This document shows positions 26,155 to 36,343 of a stretch of DNA of 64,000 nt, piece by piece. The DNA comes from Flammeovirgaceae bacterium UBA2371 (GTDB taxonomy: Bacteria > Bacteroidota > Bacteroidia > Cytophagales > Cyclobacteriaceae), in assembly GCA_002345965.1 (NCBI GenBank), contig DDTF01000064.1, positions 14,039-78,038 of the forward strand, read 5' to 3'. The position numbers and the translations under genes are program-made. Below the pieces are notes generated by a model. It saw nothing but the letters and a program-made list of their open reading frames with translations, was not told where the DNA came from and made no database searches. The number at the start of each line of letters is the position of its first letter. Position 1 is the first letter of the stretch.

Positions 26155-27114
26155 CTAATTAATCACACCCAGAATAGAAGCAGAAATATTGACTTCAGCT
26201 CCGGCATTCACGGTGAACACATTACTTACTGTTCCATTGACCCTCATTTCAGACTCAAGTCTTGATTCAAAAGCATAACGATTTGAACCTGTTTCTTTTT
26301 TGTATCCTGCAAAGTACAACTCGTATTCACCTGCCTCCAGAAAGGCAAGTGTATAAGCACTGGAGGAAAGTCCGGATTCAACCAATGCACTGGAAACCGC
26401 ATTGGCAAACAAAATCTTGTCTTCGCCTTGCGCTGTTGTCTCCGTTTGTGCATTAAAGGTGCCCTTCTTGTACAAGTAGGCAATCACTTTATCGGCATTG
26501 GAGCCGGATTGATTCTGATACGTTCCTTTAATGGTACCCGTTTCTGATTTGGTTACCACCCTTACGGCAGCCTGCAGATTGTTATTGCTTACAAAATTAA
26601 ATCCTGTTCCAGATCCTTCTGCATACTTCAACGCTTTGCGCAAGTCGAAGTCCATCACCACATTGGTTTTAGCCGCATTGGCCACCGACCACGACTTGGT
26701 CAGGTTCAATTCCAACTTACCATTGCTCGCAGCCGAATTGGTTAGTTTGTATTTCACATTGTCATTGGACAACACATAACAACCCGGGGCAGCGCCATTG
26801 CTGTCGGCATCGGTGTCGAGCACCAGTGTAAGGTTGTTGTAGGTACGTGCAGCCATATCGGTACTTCCAAGGAGTTTGGTTTCCCCTTTTTGATAGGCCT
26901 TCAAATCAATGGTTTGTTTACTAAAACCTTCAATTGCTTTACCATCGACTTTTATTTCAGCCACAGTTACAAAAACACCTTTCACATTGGAGTCGTCCAG
27001 TGGCGCATCGGTAATTTCAAACGCCACTTCACCTGATCCCAGGTCATTATCGTTATTACAACTTCCTAAAAAGAAAAAGACACTCAGTGCCATTAATCCC
27101 TTTAGCCAATTCAT
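26155..27114 (-). CDS. DUF4382 domain-containing lipoprotein
   Basis: A 319-residue protein from the chosen start. The signal peptide MNWLKGLMALSVFFFLGSC ends in a lipobox, so the mature protein begins at Cys19 followed by NNDND. The DUF4382 domain follows (GEVAFEITDAPLDDSNVKGVFVTVAEIKVDG, then SKQTIDLKAYQKG and TYNNLTLVLD). The C-terminal part (about 190-319) is beta-rich and lacks known motifs. DUF4382 proteins are surface or periplasmic proteins of unknown function, often in carbohydrate-related settings. Two further in-frame ATG codons at 27132 and 27147 would only add a short unlikely leader. A strong terminator follows. Confidence 0.85.
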   Translation of the reverse strand: MNWLKGLMALSVFFFLGSCNNDNDLGSGEVAFEITDAPLDDSNVKGVFVTVAEIKVDGKAIEGFSKQTIDLKAYQKGETKLLGSTDMAARTYNNLTLVLDTDADSNGAAPGCYVLSNDNVKYKLTNSAASNGKLELNLTKSWSVANAAKTNVVMDFDLRKALKYAEGSGTGFNFVSNNNLQAAVRVVTKSETGTIKGTYQNQSGSNADKVIAYLYKKGTFNAQTETTAQGEDKILFANAVSSALVESGLSSSAYTLAFLEAGEYELYFAGYKKETGSNRYAFESRLESEMRVNGTVSNVFTVNAGAEVNISASILGVIN

Positions 27115-27291
27115 TTTCACATTTTCAATCATAGTGTATTTTAACATTTGGTTCGGGGGTATATACGGGATAATGGGCCAAAAACGGTGTTTTTAGCTAA
27201 TTTCATCGATGAATTGCAATAGCCTGCGATGAGCAACATGTGCAATAGATGAGTCTGACTTACCATATTTGGACAGGTTGCACCAATAAAA

Positions 27292-27315
27292 AAGGTTCCA
27301 CCTGGGCGGAACCTT
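27292..27315 (-). terminator. Rho-independent terminator of the lipoprotein gene ending at 27362
   Basis: AAGGTTCC pairs with GGAACCTT around an 8-base loop. On the minus strand the stem is followed by a T run. It lies about 45 bases past the stop codon. Confidence 0.8.
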
Positions 27316-27361
27316 CTGTTTACTTAACCTTATAAGAATCGGTCAATCCAAGTAAGCGGTA

Positions 27362-28243
27362 TTAACTACCAATGGTAATATTCTGCGACTGGCCATTGAC
27401 CAATACCGTCACTACCTTATCACACTCGGCACCCTCGTCTCCATAGTTGATTAGAATTGGAATGCTTCCAAGGGTGAGCAATGCTTCCCCTTCGGAAGGA
27501 AGTGCAATACCATTGAACGCACATTCCGTTTTAAATATTAGCGGTCGACTAATTGCAAAGACATAATCATTGTTCGTCCTGGTTTTACCATTGGCTTGTC
27601 CTTCTACCTTCCAGGTGGTGCCTCCGATGGTAGTGCCAAAAGTGATGGTATGTGTATGGGTGGCATTTCGTGTAATGGTGGTTTGATCAGAAAAGGTGGC
27701 TTTGCCATCCACATCTTTCACCACAAAAGAAACTGCAAGCGCAGGTGTAAGTGTGAATGAAGAAGTTGTTACCGTTCTGGTGCCTTCAATTTTCACTCCG
27801 TTTACTTCGTAGCCATCAAACGTAGTGATGGTTTTTGAATTAGGGATGAACCGAAGTCCCTGGTAGTTGACAATAATTTTTCCTTTTCTAACAATACCGC
27901 GAGGGTCTGTTTGTCCGGCACCAAAATCAATGGTGATGATTCCTTGCGGATTGAGCGGGTCATTTCCCTGCTGGGTTACCAAAGTAACGGTGGCACCATT
28001 GAAGCGCGTATCTCCGGAAACTGTAATCGAGATGGTACCATTGGTACGTCCCGACTTTATCTGATCTGAAGAAGGTGTATTAAATGCCTGAATGGACATA
28101 TCACCTGCTTCATTGAAATAGGCTTCGGTAAGTGATTGATCCGTAATGGAGGCATTTTGCTCCTGGGTGAGCAAGTTGACTACATCGTCTTTACAAGAGG
28201 AAAGCAGAATGGCCAATACAGCCAGGTAGGTTATCTTTTTCAT
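27362..28243 (-). CDS. Lipoprotein of unknown function
   Basis: A 293-residue protein with a short lipoprotein signal MKKITYLAVLAILLSSC and a mature part beginning KDDVVNLL. The rest is beta-rich, with many Thr, Gly and Asn residues (GTISITVSGDTRFNGATVTLVTQ, IITIDFGAGQTDPRG, RKGKIIVNYQG) and a late pair of cysteines (TECAFNG and EGAECDKV) that could form a disulfide. I recognise no family. It is likely exposed on the outer membrane. It is preceded by about 190 bases without a clear promoter and followed by its own terminator. Confidence 0.7.
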   Translation of the reverse strand: MKKITYLAVLAILLSSCKDDVVNLLTQEQNASITDQSLTEAYFNEAGDMSIQAFNTPSSDQIKSGRTNGTISITVSGDTRFNGATVTLVTQQGNDPLNPQGIITIDFGAGQTDPRGIVRKGKIIVNYQGLRFIPNSKTITTFDGYEVNGVKIEGTRTVTTSSFTLTPALAVSFVVKDVDGKATFSDQTTITRNATHTHTITFGTTIGGTTWKVEGQANGKTRTNNDYVFAISRPLIFKTECAFNGIALPSEGEALLTLGSIPILINYGDEGAECDKVVTVLVNGQSQNITIGS

Positions 28244-28429
28244 GTGTTGTTCAGTTTTAGTTCTAGTTCTAACTGTATTAAAAATTATGCCAACGTGTAA
28301 AATTAGAGGTTCTCAGGTCGATATCCATGGAACAGCTCCAACAAAAATGCGCTTTTCAACTAAACATTTTCCTTCAATTGGATTCTCTGCCCCATTTCGC
28401 TAAATTCAAATAGGCAACTCAACCTCGGT

Positions 28430-28711
28430 ATGCCCTACAGAACCATCACATTTGAAGAGTTAAAGCAATGCACATTTCCTGCCAACGATGTTATTACCGA
28501 TGAGGTAAAACGACAACAGCGGGCACATGATTTGCGCAGTGCCATGGCCTATACCAACATTGAACACGATGAAGTGGGAATGATCATTCAATTGGAAAGC
28601 GGAGAACAGGTGGAGTTCCTCTCCGACTTAATTGAATTTGAAGGCAGGCTTGTTGAATTAAGAGGCGGACATGCCATCCCTGTGCACGCCATTATTAAAA
28701 TAGAAATTTAA
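28430..28711 (+). CDS. Small protein of unknown function
   Basis: A 93-residue soluble protein beginning MPYRTITFEELKQCTFPANDV. The C-terminal half is beta-rich (EVGMIIQLESGEQVEFLSDLIEFEGRLVELRGG). There is no signal peptide, helix or known motif. Both ends are sensible: the ATG is the first in frame and the neighbouring genes do not overlap. The hairpin at 28732-28758 just downstream may serve this gene as well as the convergent one. Confidence 0.6.
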   Translation: MPYRTITFEELKQCTFPANDVITDEVKRQQRAHDLRSAMAYTNIEHDEVGMIIQLESGEQVEFLSDLIEFEGRLVELRGGHAIPVHAIIKIEI

Positions 28712-28731
28712 TGATATAGCAAGCATAAAAA

Positions 28732-28758
28732 AGCAGCGTCTCATGATAAGACGCTGCT
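28732..28758 (-). terminator. Terminator of the BNR-repeat protein gene
   Basis: AGCAGCGTCT pairs perfectly with AGACGCTGCT around a 7-base loop. It has A residues before it on the plus strand, so a T run follows on the minus strand. It is placed 22 bases past the stop of the gene ending at 28781 and may act for both convergent genes. Confidence 0.85.
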
Positions 28759-28780
28759 AGAATAACTTGTTTTACTTCTG

Positions 28781-31700
28781 TTAGTTTTCCGGGAGTGGTT
28801 CTCCTTCTACCCAGGGAGCACCTGCGGCCAGCAAGGATTTGCCCAGGGCAGACAATTCAGTCTGCTTGGCTTTCAGCTTGGTTTGAATTTCTTTCAATTC
28901 TGATTCCACGATGGCAAGGCTTTGTTTATGTGTATCCGTTGGTCCGTAGGTAGAGAGACTTACCCCTCTGTTCACGGCAAACAGGCGAGACCCGATGGTG
29001 GTTTTGGTTTTCTCACCTATCTGGTTTTTGGCATGGTGTCCATTCAGCTGTTGATCCAATTCAAAGAGCTCCTGACGCAACTTGTGAAGTTGTGCGTCTA
29101 GTGTTCCCGGATTGGCAGTAGCCTGCGTCAAAGCCTTTTGCATGGCTTCCATTTTCTTCATTGCATTTCCCATCGCCACCTGAACGGCAGACGTGTTCTT
29201 TACTGCTTGCTCATAGCGTCTCCAGAAGGTGGCCACTTCCTGCGGGCTGGCTCCTGGCAAAGCACCTTTTCTCATTTGTTCTACCACAAAGGTTCTGGGT
29301 TCTGAAAGTGGAGTAACTACACCATCAACTTGTTTGGAAAGTGTTACCGTGTAGGTGCCGGGTGCAGCCATCAATCCTGCGGGCTGCTCTCCTTCTTCAT
29401 TCGGTCTTTGATCGAAAGTAATTGCATCGGGAGTAGGGTATTTCAAATCCCAGTTGATGCGATGAAAACCTTTTTCTGTAGGACCTTTAATTCTTCTTAC
29501 CACTTCTCCGCTGGCATTCTTTACCGTAAGCCAAATGATTGGCTCCGCCTGTACTGTTTCCTCTTCCAGCTTATCCCATCCCGGAAAAGGGATATTCTGA
29601 TTTTGCTTTCGCAATGGCTTTTCACTTTCCTTTCTCATCGCAGACTTAGACTTTAAGCCATCGCGCAGGTAGTAGGTGAACACGGCACCAAAAGGAGGAT
29701 TGGGTGCTACAAAATGGGAGTCACCCTGCGAGCCTTTGGGGTCGTCAAAGTCGATGGCTGATCTTGGTACATACCACCACGCTTTTCGCAGTCCAAACAA
29801 AGTTGCTTCCTGTTGCAGTTGTTCCTGCGATACTTCACGCAACATACTGTAATCATCCAACACAAAAAATCCACGACCAAAGGATGCTCCTACCAGGTCG
29901 TTTTCTCTTTTTTGTATGGCCAGGTCTCTAAAAGATATCGTGGGCATTCCACCTTCAAGTTTAGTCCATGCGCCTCCCCTATTGATTGTAAAATAGATGC
30001 CCCATTCTGTAGCAGCAAACATCAATTCAGGTTTCACATGATCCTGCACTACACGCCATACGAGTGTGCGATCAGGAATATTACCACGGATAGATTGCCA
30101 TGTGCGCCCTTTGTCAGTACTCTTCATCAAGTAGGGAGTATAATCGCCATACTTGTGATTGTCCATGGCAACATATACTGTGTTGGCATCATGAAGGTCC
30201 GCTTTTATATCATTGACGAATGCGGTGGCCGGCACCCCAGGCATGCTGCCCACTTCTATTTTGCGCCAGTTGGCACCACTGTCTTCTGTCACTTGTACCA
30301 GACCGTCATCCGTGCCTGCATAGATCAGCCCTTTTTGCTGTGGCGATTCTGACAAGGAAGTAATTGTGTTATAGTTGGACATGGCCCCTACATCCCACGC
30401 CTCATCCCAGCTTTGGGTCTTGCCCATAATGGGTAATTCCAATCTGTTTTGGTTTCTTGTAAGGTCACCCGAGATAGCAGTCCATTTGTCTCCCCTGTTT
30501 TCAGATTTCCAAACGCGCTGTGAGGCAAAGAAAATAGTGCTTGGCGAATGGGGGCTTACCAATATGGGTGCATCCCAATTGAAGCGCTCGTAATTTTCAT
30601 TGGCACCCGCCTGCGGCTGGATGTCGACTACCTCACCGGTAGTCATGTCTATTCTTGAAATGTTTCCTTCCTGACGTTCGGCATATATAATGTCCGGGTT
30701 GCCTGGCTCTGTGGCTGGCTGATGGCCATCCCAGTTCAATACTACTTTCCAGTCTGCAGTTCTTATGCCTGATACATTGTCTGTACGAGAAGGGCCGCCT
30801 TGGGTGCTGTTGTCCTGTGTACCTCCATAAATATTATAAAAGGGTTCCGAGTCATCCAGTGCAACTTTATAAAACTGAGTTACAGGAAGGTTTTCAATAT
30901 AGCGCCATGTTTTGGCCAGGTCAAAACTTTCGTAAACACCTCCGTCAGTACCCAACAAAATATAGTCAGGATCATCTTTTCTGAATGCGATGGCATGATT
31001 GTCACCATGACGGTGGTTGGAGTTAACACGCGTAAAAGTTTTGCCACCATCTTCAGACATCTGCATGCTGGCATCCATCAGGTATAATCTTTCAAACTGA
31101 TGCGGTGAGGCATACAACTCCTGATAATAGTGAGGGCCAGTACCTCCTGAAACCGCATTGGATCTTTTCTCCCATGACATGCCTCGGTTATCTGAACGCC
31201 ACAAGCCTCCCGTCTTTCTGTCTAATTCTATGGCAGCATATAAAATGTCAGGGTTTTGAGGTGATATCGCCAAACCAATTTTACCCATGTTAGTAGAAGG
31301 TAAACCGCTGGTGAGTTTTGTCCACGTCTCTCCACCATCAGTACTGCGGTGCAAACCACTTCCAGGTCCACCACCCACATAGGCTGCCACCGTGCGATGA
31401 CGCTGCCATGTAGCTGCATACAACCAATCCGGATTTCTGGGATCGATTACCAATTCCGTCACTCCAGTCCATTCGCTGTCCCCTAGGGTACGCTTCCAGG
31501 TTTTTCCTCCATCCATGGATTTATACAAACCGCGTTCGCCTCCTTTTGTCCAAAGTGGACCTTGTGAAGCCACCCAAATAATATTTGAGTTGGTTGGGTG
31601 TACAATAATTTTAGAGATGTGTTCTGAACTTTTCAGTCCCATGTTTTTCCAGGTGGCGCCATCATTGTCGCTGCGGTATACGCCATCGCCAAATGCCATG

Positions 31701-32092
31701 TGACGGCCGCCCACGTTTTCACCTGTGCCTACCCATATCGTGTGGGGATTGGAGGGGTCGATGGTTACACATCCCGTGGCATAGGATTTTTCGTTGTCGA
31801 ATACTGGTGTCCAGGTAGTGCCTGCGTTGGCTGTTCTCCAAACACCGCCTGATGCTACTGCAACATACCAGATGTTATCATCGGTGGGATCAATGGCCAG
31901 GTCTGCGATACGGCCAGACATAAAAGCAGGACCAATGTTTCTTAATTTCAGTCCTGAGAATATGGAGTCGGCCATGGTGCCGGAAGAAGTCGGAGGCGTT
32001 GCAGCTGTTCGGTTGCCTCTTCGCTGTGCATTGCCAGGCCAACTCAACAGAGTGACCAATACAATTATAAGTGATAATCTCAATTTCATCAT
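28781..32092 (-). CDS. Secreted BNR/Asp-box (sortilin-like) repeat protein
   Basis: An 1103-residue exported protein. The signal peptide ends near residue 22 (WPGNAQ). From about 45 to 760 it consists of many BNR/Asp-box repeats (for example SDNDGATWKNMG, SMDGGKTWKRTLGD, STDGGETWTKLTSG, STDKGRTWQSIRG), which form one or two large beta-propellers as in sortilin/VPS10 and related exo-glycosidase-like proteins. A beta-sandwich-like part follows (about 800-920), then a C-terminal helical coiled segment (about 940-1090). Such proteins are common in Bacteroidota and are usually labelled glycosyl hydrolase, but I see no catalytic residues that would prove it. Confidence 0.82.
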   Translation of the reverse strand: MMKLRLSLIIVLVTLLSWPGNAQRRGNRTAATPPTSSGTMADSIFSGLKLRNIGPAFMSGRIADLAIDPTDDNIWYVAVASGGVWRTANAGTTWTPVFDNEKSYATGCVTIDPSNPHTIWVGTGENVGGRHMAFGDGVYRSDNDGATWKNMGLKSSEHISKIIVHPTNSNIIWVASQGPLWTKGGERGLYKSMDGGKTWKRTLGDSEWTGVTELVIDPRNPDWLYAATWQRHRTVAAYVGGGPGSGLHRSTDGGETWTKLTSGLPSTNMGKIGLAISPQNPDILYAAIELDRKTGGLWRSDNRGMSWEKRSNAVSGGTGPHYYQELYASPHQFERLYLMDASMQMSEDGGKTFTRVNSNHRHGDNHAIAFRKDDPDYILLGTDGGVYESFDLAKTWRYIENLPVTQFYKVALDDSEPFYNIYGGTQDNSTQGGPSRTDNVSGIRTADWKVVLNWDGHQPATEPGNPDIIYAERQEGNISRIDMTTGEVVDIQPQAGANENYERFNWDAPILVSPHSPSTIFFASQRVWKSENRGDKWTAISGDLTRNQNRLELPIMGKTQSWDEAWDVGAMSNYNTITSLSESPQQKGLIYAGTDDGLVQVTEDSGANWRKIEVGSMPGVPATAFVNDIKADLHDANTVYVAMDNHKYGDYTPYLMKSTDKGRTWQSIRGNIPDRTLVWRVVQDHVKPELMFAATEWGIYFTINRGGAWTKLEGGMPTISFRDLAIQKRENDLVGASFGRGFFVLDDYSMLREVSQEQLQQEATLFGLRKAWWYVPRSAIDFDDPKGSQGDSHFVAPNPPFGAVFTYYLRDGLKSKSAMRKESEKPLRKQNQNIPFPGWDKLEEETVQAEPIIWLTVKNASGEVVRRIKGPTEKGFHRINWDLKYPTPDAITFDQRPNEEGEQPAGLMAAPGTYTVTLSKQVDGVVTPLSEPRTFVVEQMRKGALPGASPQEVATFWRRYEQAVKNTSAVQVAMGNAMKKMEAMQKALTQATANPGTLDAQLHKLRQELFELDQQLNGHHAKNQIGEKTKTTIGSRLFAVNRGVSLSTYGPTDTHKQSLAIVESELKEIQTKLKAKQTELSALGKSLLAAGAPWVEGEPLPEN

Positions 32093-32221
32093 AGAATTTA
32101 TTTAAGGTTGCCTAATGTCATGATAATCGATAAGATTTACAACGACATTTACATGAACAGCACGTTGCCATTCGTATTTCGAAAAACCGAAACAAGTTTA
32201 ATTAATGAATAGGAATCTGGG

Positions 32222-33790
32222 CTATTTTTTTTCTGCCGTACCTGCCGGTACTTTTTCCTGTCCGTTTTCTGCAGGCTCCGGTGGAGTTACCCTTTCCAGT
32301 TTATAGATGTCTTTGCGCCTGTCAGTAAGTGTGCGCACAGAGCCATTGTAGTGCAGGTCTTTTAGTAAATCAAGATCAACGTCTGCAATCAATGTCATCT
32401 CGGAATTGGGCGTTGCCTCTGCTTTGATGGCATTGGTGGGAAATGCAAAATCTGCAGGTGTAAACACGGCAGACTGCGCATACTGGATGTCCATGTTATG
32501 TACTTTTGGCAGATTGCCTACACATCCGGCTATGGCCACAAAACATTCATTTTCTATAGCCCGTGCTTGCGCGCAATGCTTTACTCTGGTATACCCATTT
32601 TGTGTATCCGTTACAAATGGTACAAACAAAAGATTCATTCCATCTTCCGCCAAAAGTCTTGACAACTCAGGGAATTCTACGTCATAACAAATCAATACAC
32701 CAATCTTTCCGCAGTCCGTGTCGAAGGCTTTCAATACATTTCCTCCGGACATCCCCCACTCAAACTTTTCACTGGGCGTCACGTGTAACTTCTCATACAT
32801 TTCGGATGTACCGTTGCGTCTGCAAAGCCATCCCACATTGTAAAGCTTTCCGTCCCTAATCAATGGCATACTGCCAGTGATGATATTGGCATTGTACGAT
32901 ACTGCAAATTCTTTGAACTTGTTGTGAAGTCTATCTGTATAGTCAGCCAGTTTTCTGATGGCTTGTGCCTCGGGCACATCATTGAGGGTGGCCATCAGTG
33001 GCGCGTGAAAATACTCAGGAAATAAAATGAAATCACTTTCATAGGCTGAGGCCCCGTCAACAAAAAATTCTATTTGCTCCACCAGTGCATCAAAATCTTT
33101 GAAGGAGCGCATTTGCCATTGAATGAGCGCCATCCTTACATTAGATTTTTTGCTGTTGTACAGTTTGGCCTTGGGTTCATAATAGATGTTGTTCCATTCT
33201 ATCAGTGCGGCATAATCCAAAGACTCTTTATCGCCTGGCATGTAGCCCTTCAATATTTTCTTTACGTGAAAATCGTTCGACAACTGGAAAGTGAGAGTAG
33301 GGTCATAGACCTCTTTTAGTTTTACTCTCTCTATGTATTGTTTGGTGTTGAACTTATCTGCGAACTGACTGTAGTTGGGAAGACGACCTCCTGCAACGAT
33401 GGCCTCCAGATTCAGTTTTTCACATAACTCTTTGCGGGCATTATAAAGACGTCTCGCCAATCGCATACCACGGTATTCCGGATGAATGAATACTTCAATG
33501 CCATATAACACATCCCCCTTGGGATCGTGAGTTGAAAAGGTATAGTTACCTGTAATTTGTTCGTAAGTATGATTGTCACCAAAACGATCGTAATCAACAA
33601 TGATGGACAAAGCTGTTCCTACTACTTTGCCATCCACTTTAATACAAATCTGACCACCGGGGAAAATATCTATGAGCTTTTGAATATGGTTTTCTCTCCA
33701 ATACGCACCCCACTCCTTGTATGCCTGAAGCATACTCTCTTTGAGGTCCAGGTAATCTGCCATTTTCAATGCACCAATCTCTACTTTCAT
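32222..33790 (-). CDS. GNAT acetyltransferase fused to carbon-nitrogen hydrolase
   Basis: A 522-residue bifunctional protein like B. subtilis YhcX. An N-terminal GNAT domain (about 1-200) includes GIEVFIHPEYRGMRLARRLYNARKELCE. The C-terminal nitrilase-fold domain (about 215-490) keeps the Glu-Lys-Cys triad: Glu in LFPEYFHAP, Lys in MYEKLHVTPSE and Cys368 in VLICYDVEFPE. The substrate is unknown; amide or nitrile hydrolysis with acyl transfer is what the family suggests. The start was set at 33790, where the GNAT fold begins; a longer frame adds 14 residues of little sense. The 267 bases upstream, toward nhaA, hold no gene. Confidence 0.9.
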   Translation of the reverse strand: MKVEIGALKMADYLDLKESMLQAYKEWGAYWRENHIQKLIDIFPGGQICIKVDGKVVGTALSIIVDYDRFGDNHTYEQITGNYTFSTHDPKGDVLYGIEVFIHPEYRGMRLARRLYNARKELCEKLNLEAIVAGGRLPNYSQFADKFNTKQYIERVKLKEVYDPTLTFQLSNDFHVKKILKGYMPGDKESLDYAALIEWNNIYYEPKAKLYNSKKSNVRMALIQWQMRSFKDFDALVEQIEFFVDGASAYESDFILFPEYFHAPLMATLNDVPEAQAIRKLADYTDRLHNKFKEFAVSYNANIITGSMPLIRDGKLYNVGWLCRRNGTSEMYEKLHVTPSEKFEWGMSGGNVLKAFDTDCGKIGVLICYDVEFPELSRLLAEDGMNLLFVPFVTDTQNGYTRVKHCAQARAIENECFVAIAGCVGNLPKVHNMDIQYAQSAVFTPADFAFPTNAIKAEATPNSEMTLIADVDLDLLKDLHYNGSVRTLTDRRKDIYKLERVTPPEPAENGQEKVPAGTAEKK

Positions 33791-34057
33791 CGAATACTTT
33801 ATTTTAAAGTTTAAATATGATTCTGTCGACAAGCCCTGTTACCAAAATCATGGATTCTAAGATTTCTTATTTTCAGACACTTGTTCTGAGCCTTGCCTCT
33901 GGTTAATTCCAAATGCTGAGAAGGGCTTTGCATCAGGAAATCCACTTAACGTTAGTAGCCACAGGCCATTTGCCGATCACCTTAAAGGTAGGCAAAAAAG
34001 GGTTAATAACACAATTTTGACCTGTTTGGGCCACGCTGAAGTAATGTAACACATCTA

Positions 34058-35401
34058 CTATTCGAGGGATGGCTGGTTCTTGCCTGCCTTCTTGATCAAA
34101 AAATATCCAGCTACACTGGCAATTATTGATGCCGCAATAATACCCAGCTTTGCCTGATCAATAAGGTATTCCTGATCAAAAGCAAGTCCGGAAATAAACA
34201 AAGACATCGTGAATCCCACAGCCGCCAGAAATCCTACTCCCCACAAATGCAATCGGTTCATTCCTTCCGGGAGTTGAATGGAAGTGAACTTCATGACCAG
34301 GTGAGTAATACCCACCACTCCTATTACCTTTCCTATCAACAGACCCGCCATGACCCCCAATGCCACGGTGCTCGTCAATTGTGAAATAAAATCACTGGAC
34401 AGTGTAACGCCTGAATTGCTAAAAGCAAACACAGGCATAATGACAAAAGCTACTAAAGGGTGCATGTTGTCCTCCAGTCTTTGCAATGGGGTAAGTGCTT
34501 TTTTTGAATAGGATCGTATGTCTTGCAACACATTCAACTGTTCTTTGGTCAATGTTCTTACATTATTCGGATCAGCTTCTTTGAATCGTGCTACCAACCT
34601 TTCCATGTGATCCGCAAAGTAGTTCTCCTTTACTTTCGTTCTGGCCGGAATGGCAAATGCCGCCAGCACAGCTGCAATGGTTGCGTGCACACCAGACATG
34701 AGAAAGGCCAGCCATAAACCTCCTATTCCAACCAACGCATAAAACACAGTGTTGCGCACACCTATTGCGTTGGCAACCCAAAGCAGTGCCAGGAAAACTG
34801 CGCCTGTTCCCAAACTTAAAAAGTTGATGTCGGAGCTGTAGAAAAAGGCAATCACCAGTACTGCACCCAGATCATCTGCAATGGCTAAAGCCGTTAAGAA
34901 AATTTTCAATGAAACCGGAACACGATCGCCTAATAAATACAAGACACCCAATGAAAAGGCGATGTCGGTTGCCATGGGAATACCCCAACCATCCGAGGTT
35001 GCCCCTTCTGGATTAAAAATCAAATAAATAAGCGCAGGCAAAAACATTCCGCCTACAGCAGCTGCAATGGGTAATACTGCAGACCTGATACTACTGAGCT
35101 CCCCTCCAATGATTTCACGTTTCAATTCAAGACCCACCACAAAAAAGAAAACAGCCATCAAGCCATCATTGATCCAATGGTGCAGGTCTTTGCTGATTAC
35201 ATATTCATCAAACCCGATGCTAAATTGATAGGTCCATAACTGATGATATTGTGGGGCCCAGGCAGAATTGGAAATGATTAAGGCAAGTAGTGCTGAGGAA
35301 AATAACAGGATACCACTTGTAGCACTGTTATTCATAAACGCCCTGGAGGGTTCAATTATCCAACGATCGACCAGTTCATTTTTAATTCCCTTATCACCCA
35401 T
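34058..35401 (-). CDS. nhaA: Na+/H+ antiporter
   Basis: A 447-residue, 12-helix antiporter. NhaA hallmarks are present: NDGLMAVFFFVVGLELKRE, GWGIPMATDIAFSLGVL, and the ion-binding aspartate pair in ALAIADDLGAVLVIAFFY. A loop in the centre (about 255-295, KVKENYFADHMERLVARF) is longer than in the E. coli protein (388). It exports Na+ or Li+ in exchange for protons. It is the last gene of the minus-strand ion-homeostasis block, 81 bases after the last MscS gene. An overlapping minus-strand frame and a plus-strand one are shadows. Confidence 0.95.
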   Translation of the reverse strand: MGDKGIKNELVDRWIIEPSRAFMNNSATSGILLFSSALLALIISNSAWAPQYHQLWTYQFSIGFDEYVISKDLHHWINDGLMAVFFFVVGLELKREIIGGELSSIRSAVLPIAAAVGGMFLPALIYLIFNPEGATSDGWGIPMATDIAFSLGVLYLLGDRVPVSLKIFLTALAIADDLGAVLVIAFFYSSDINFLSLGTGAVFLALLWVANAIGVRNTVFYALVGIGGLWLAFLMSGVHATIAAVLAAFAIPARTKVKENYFADHMERLVARFKEADPNNVRTLTKEQLNVLQDIRSYSKKALTPLQRLEDNMHPLVAFVIMPVFAFSNSGVTLSSDFISQLTSTVALGVMAGLLIGKVIGVVGITHLVMKFTSIQLPEGMNRLHLWGVGFLAAVGFTMSLFISGLAFDQEYLIDQAKLGIIAASIIASVAGYFLIKKAGKNQPSLE

Positions 35402-35482
35402 GCCATTGTCCTATTAACTGAATGGTAAAGGTAACTACAAACACGGGTTGGAGTCAAACCGATCACACAAAACCGTGTGAAT

Positions 35483-36343
35483 TCAATTGCCTTTAAATGA
35501 TCCTGACTTGAGGTGCAAATCGCGTTGTGGGAATGGAATAGTAATTCCCTCTTCCCTGAATCGCTTATCAATCAGGTAACGAATATCACTTTTGGTACTT
35601 TCAATAGGGAAAATATCATTACTCCAAAAATAGACTTCAAACAAAAGTGCACTATCACCAAAATCAACAAAACGAACAAAAGGGTATTTACCATCGTCCT
35701 TTGTTTTGATCACTTTTTCGTGACCTACAGCACATTCCAGCAACACGCGCATCACTTTATCCACATCGCTGCCATAGGCTACGCCTACGGTCACCTTAAA
35801 TCGGGTGGGTGTAGCGCTGTGACTCCAGTTGATAATATTGTCAACTATAAATTTATGATTGGGTACAATAAGCATGATCCCATCACGGGTCAATACAGTA
35901 GAGGTGCGAAGATTGATTGTTACTATTTTACCAATCAAACCATCTATTTCAATTACGTCATCTCTCTGAATGGTTCCTTCAATAAGAATAAAAATTCCTG
36001 ATACGAGGTCTTGAAATATCTGTTGCAATCCCAACCCCAACCCTACCAACAAGGCTGCAGATCCGGCAAGCAGAATAGTAATCTGAAATCCCGCAGTTTG
36101 CAAAATCACTACCAGGGCGATGGTCCAGACAAAATACTGCACCAGTTTGATCATCGCGAATCTTCTTCCGCGGTCGATGCCTCTCCTTTCAAAGATCCTG
36201 TTGAGGATTCTTCTTACGCCAAACAAAAGTAATTTGGTGCCAAGGAAAATGAGAATGATCATGAACACTGTGGCCAGCGTGAAACTGTATTTACCCGTTT
36301 CAAATATTCTGTACTCCAGTATGCTTTGAAAATCCTCCATCAT
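35483..36343 (-). CDS. MscS-family mechanosensitive channel
   Basis: A 286-residue channel with three predicted helices. The pore helix and beta domain are canonical (LLAGSAALLVGLGLGLQQIFQDLVSG, then GLIGKIVTINLRTSTVLTRDG and IVPNHKFIVDNIINWS). The C-terminal domain ends at the IPFPQRDLHLK motif seen in small MscS proteins. It opens on hypo-osmotic shock to release solutes. The ATG at 36343 overlaps the stop of the upstream MscS gene (ATGA), so both are co-translated. Confidence 0.92.
   Translation of the reverse strand: MMEDFQSILEYRIFETGKYSFTLATVFMIILIFLGTKLLLFGVRRILNRIFERRGIDRGRRFAMIKLVQYFVWTIALVVILQTAGFQITILLAGSAALLVGLGLGLQQIFQDLVSGIFILIEGTIQRDDVIEIDGLIGKIVTINLRTSTVLTRDGIMLIVPNHKFIVDNIINWSHSATPTRFKVTVGVAYGSDVDKVMRVLLECAVGHEKVIKTKDDGKYPFVRFVDFGDSALLFEVYFWSNDIFPIESTKSDIRYLIDKRFREEGITIPFPQRDLHLKSGSFKGN

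Noticed and set aside
28287..28403. 38-codon plus-strand frame before the small protein at 28430
   Set aside because: No ribosome binding site, no hydrophobic or domain pattern, and it starts within the upstream region of a divergent lipoprotein gene.
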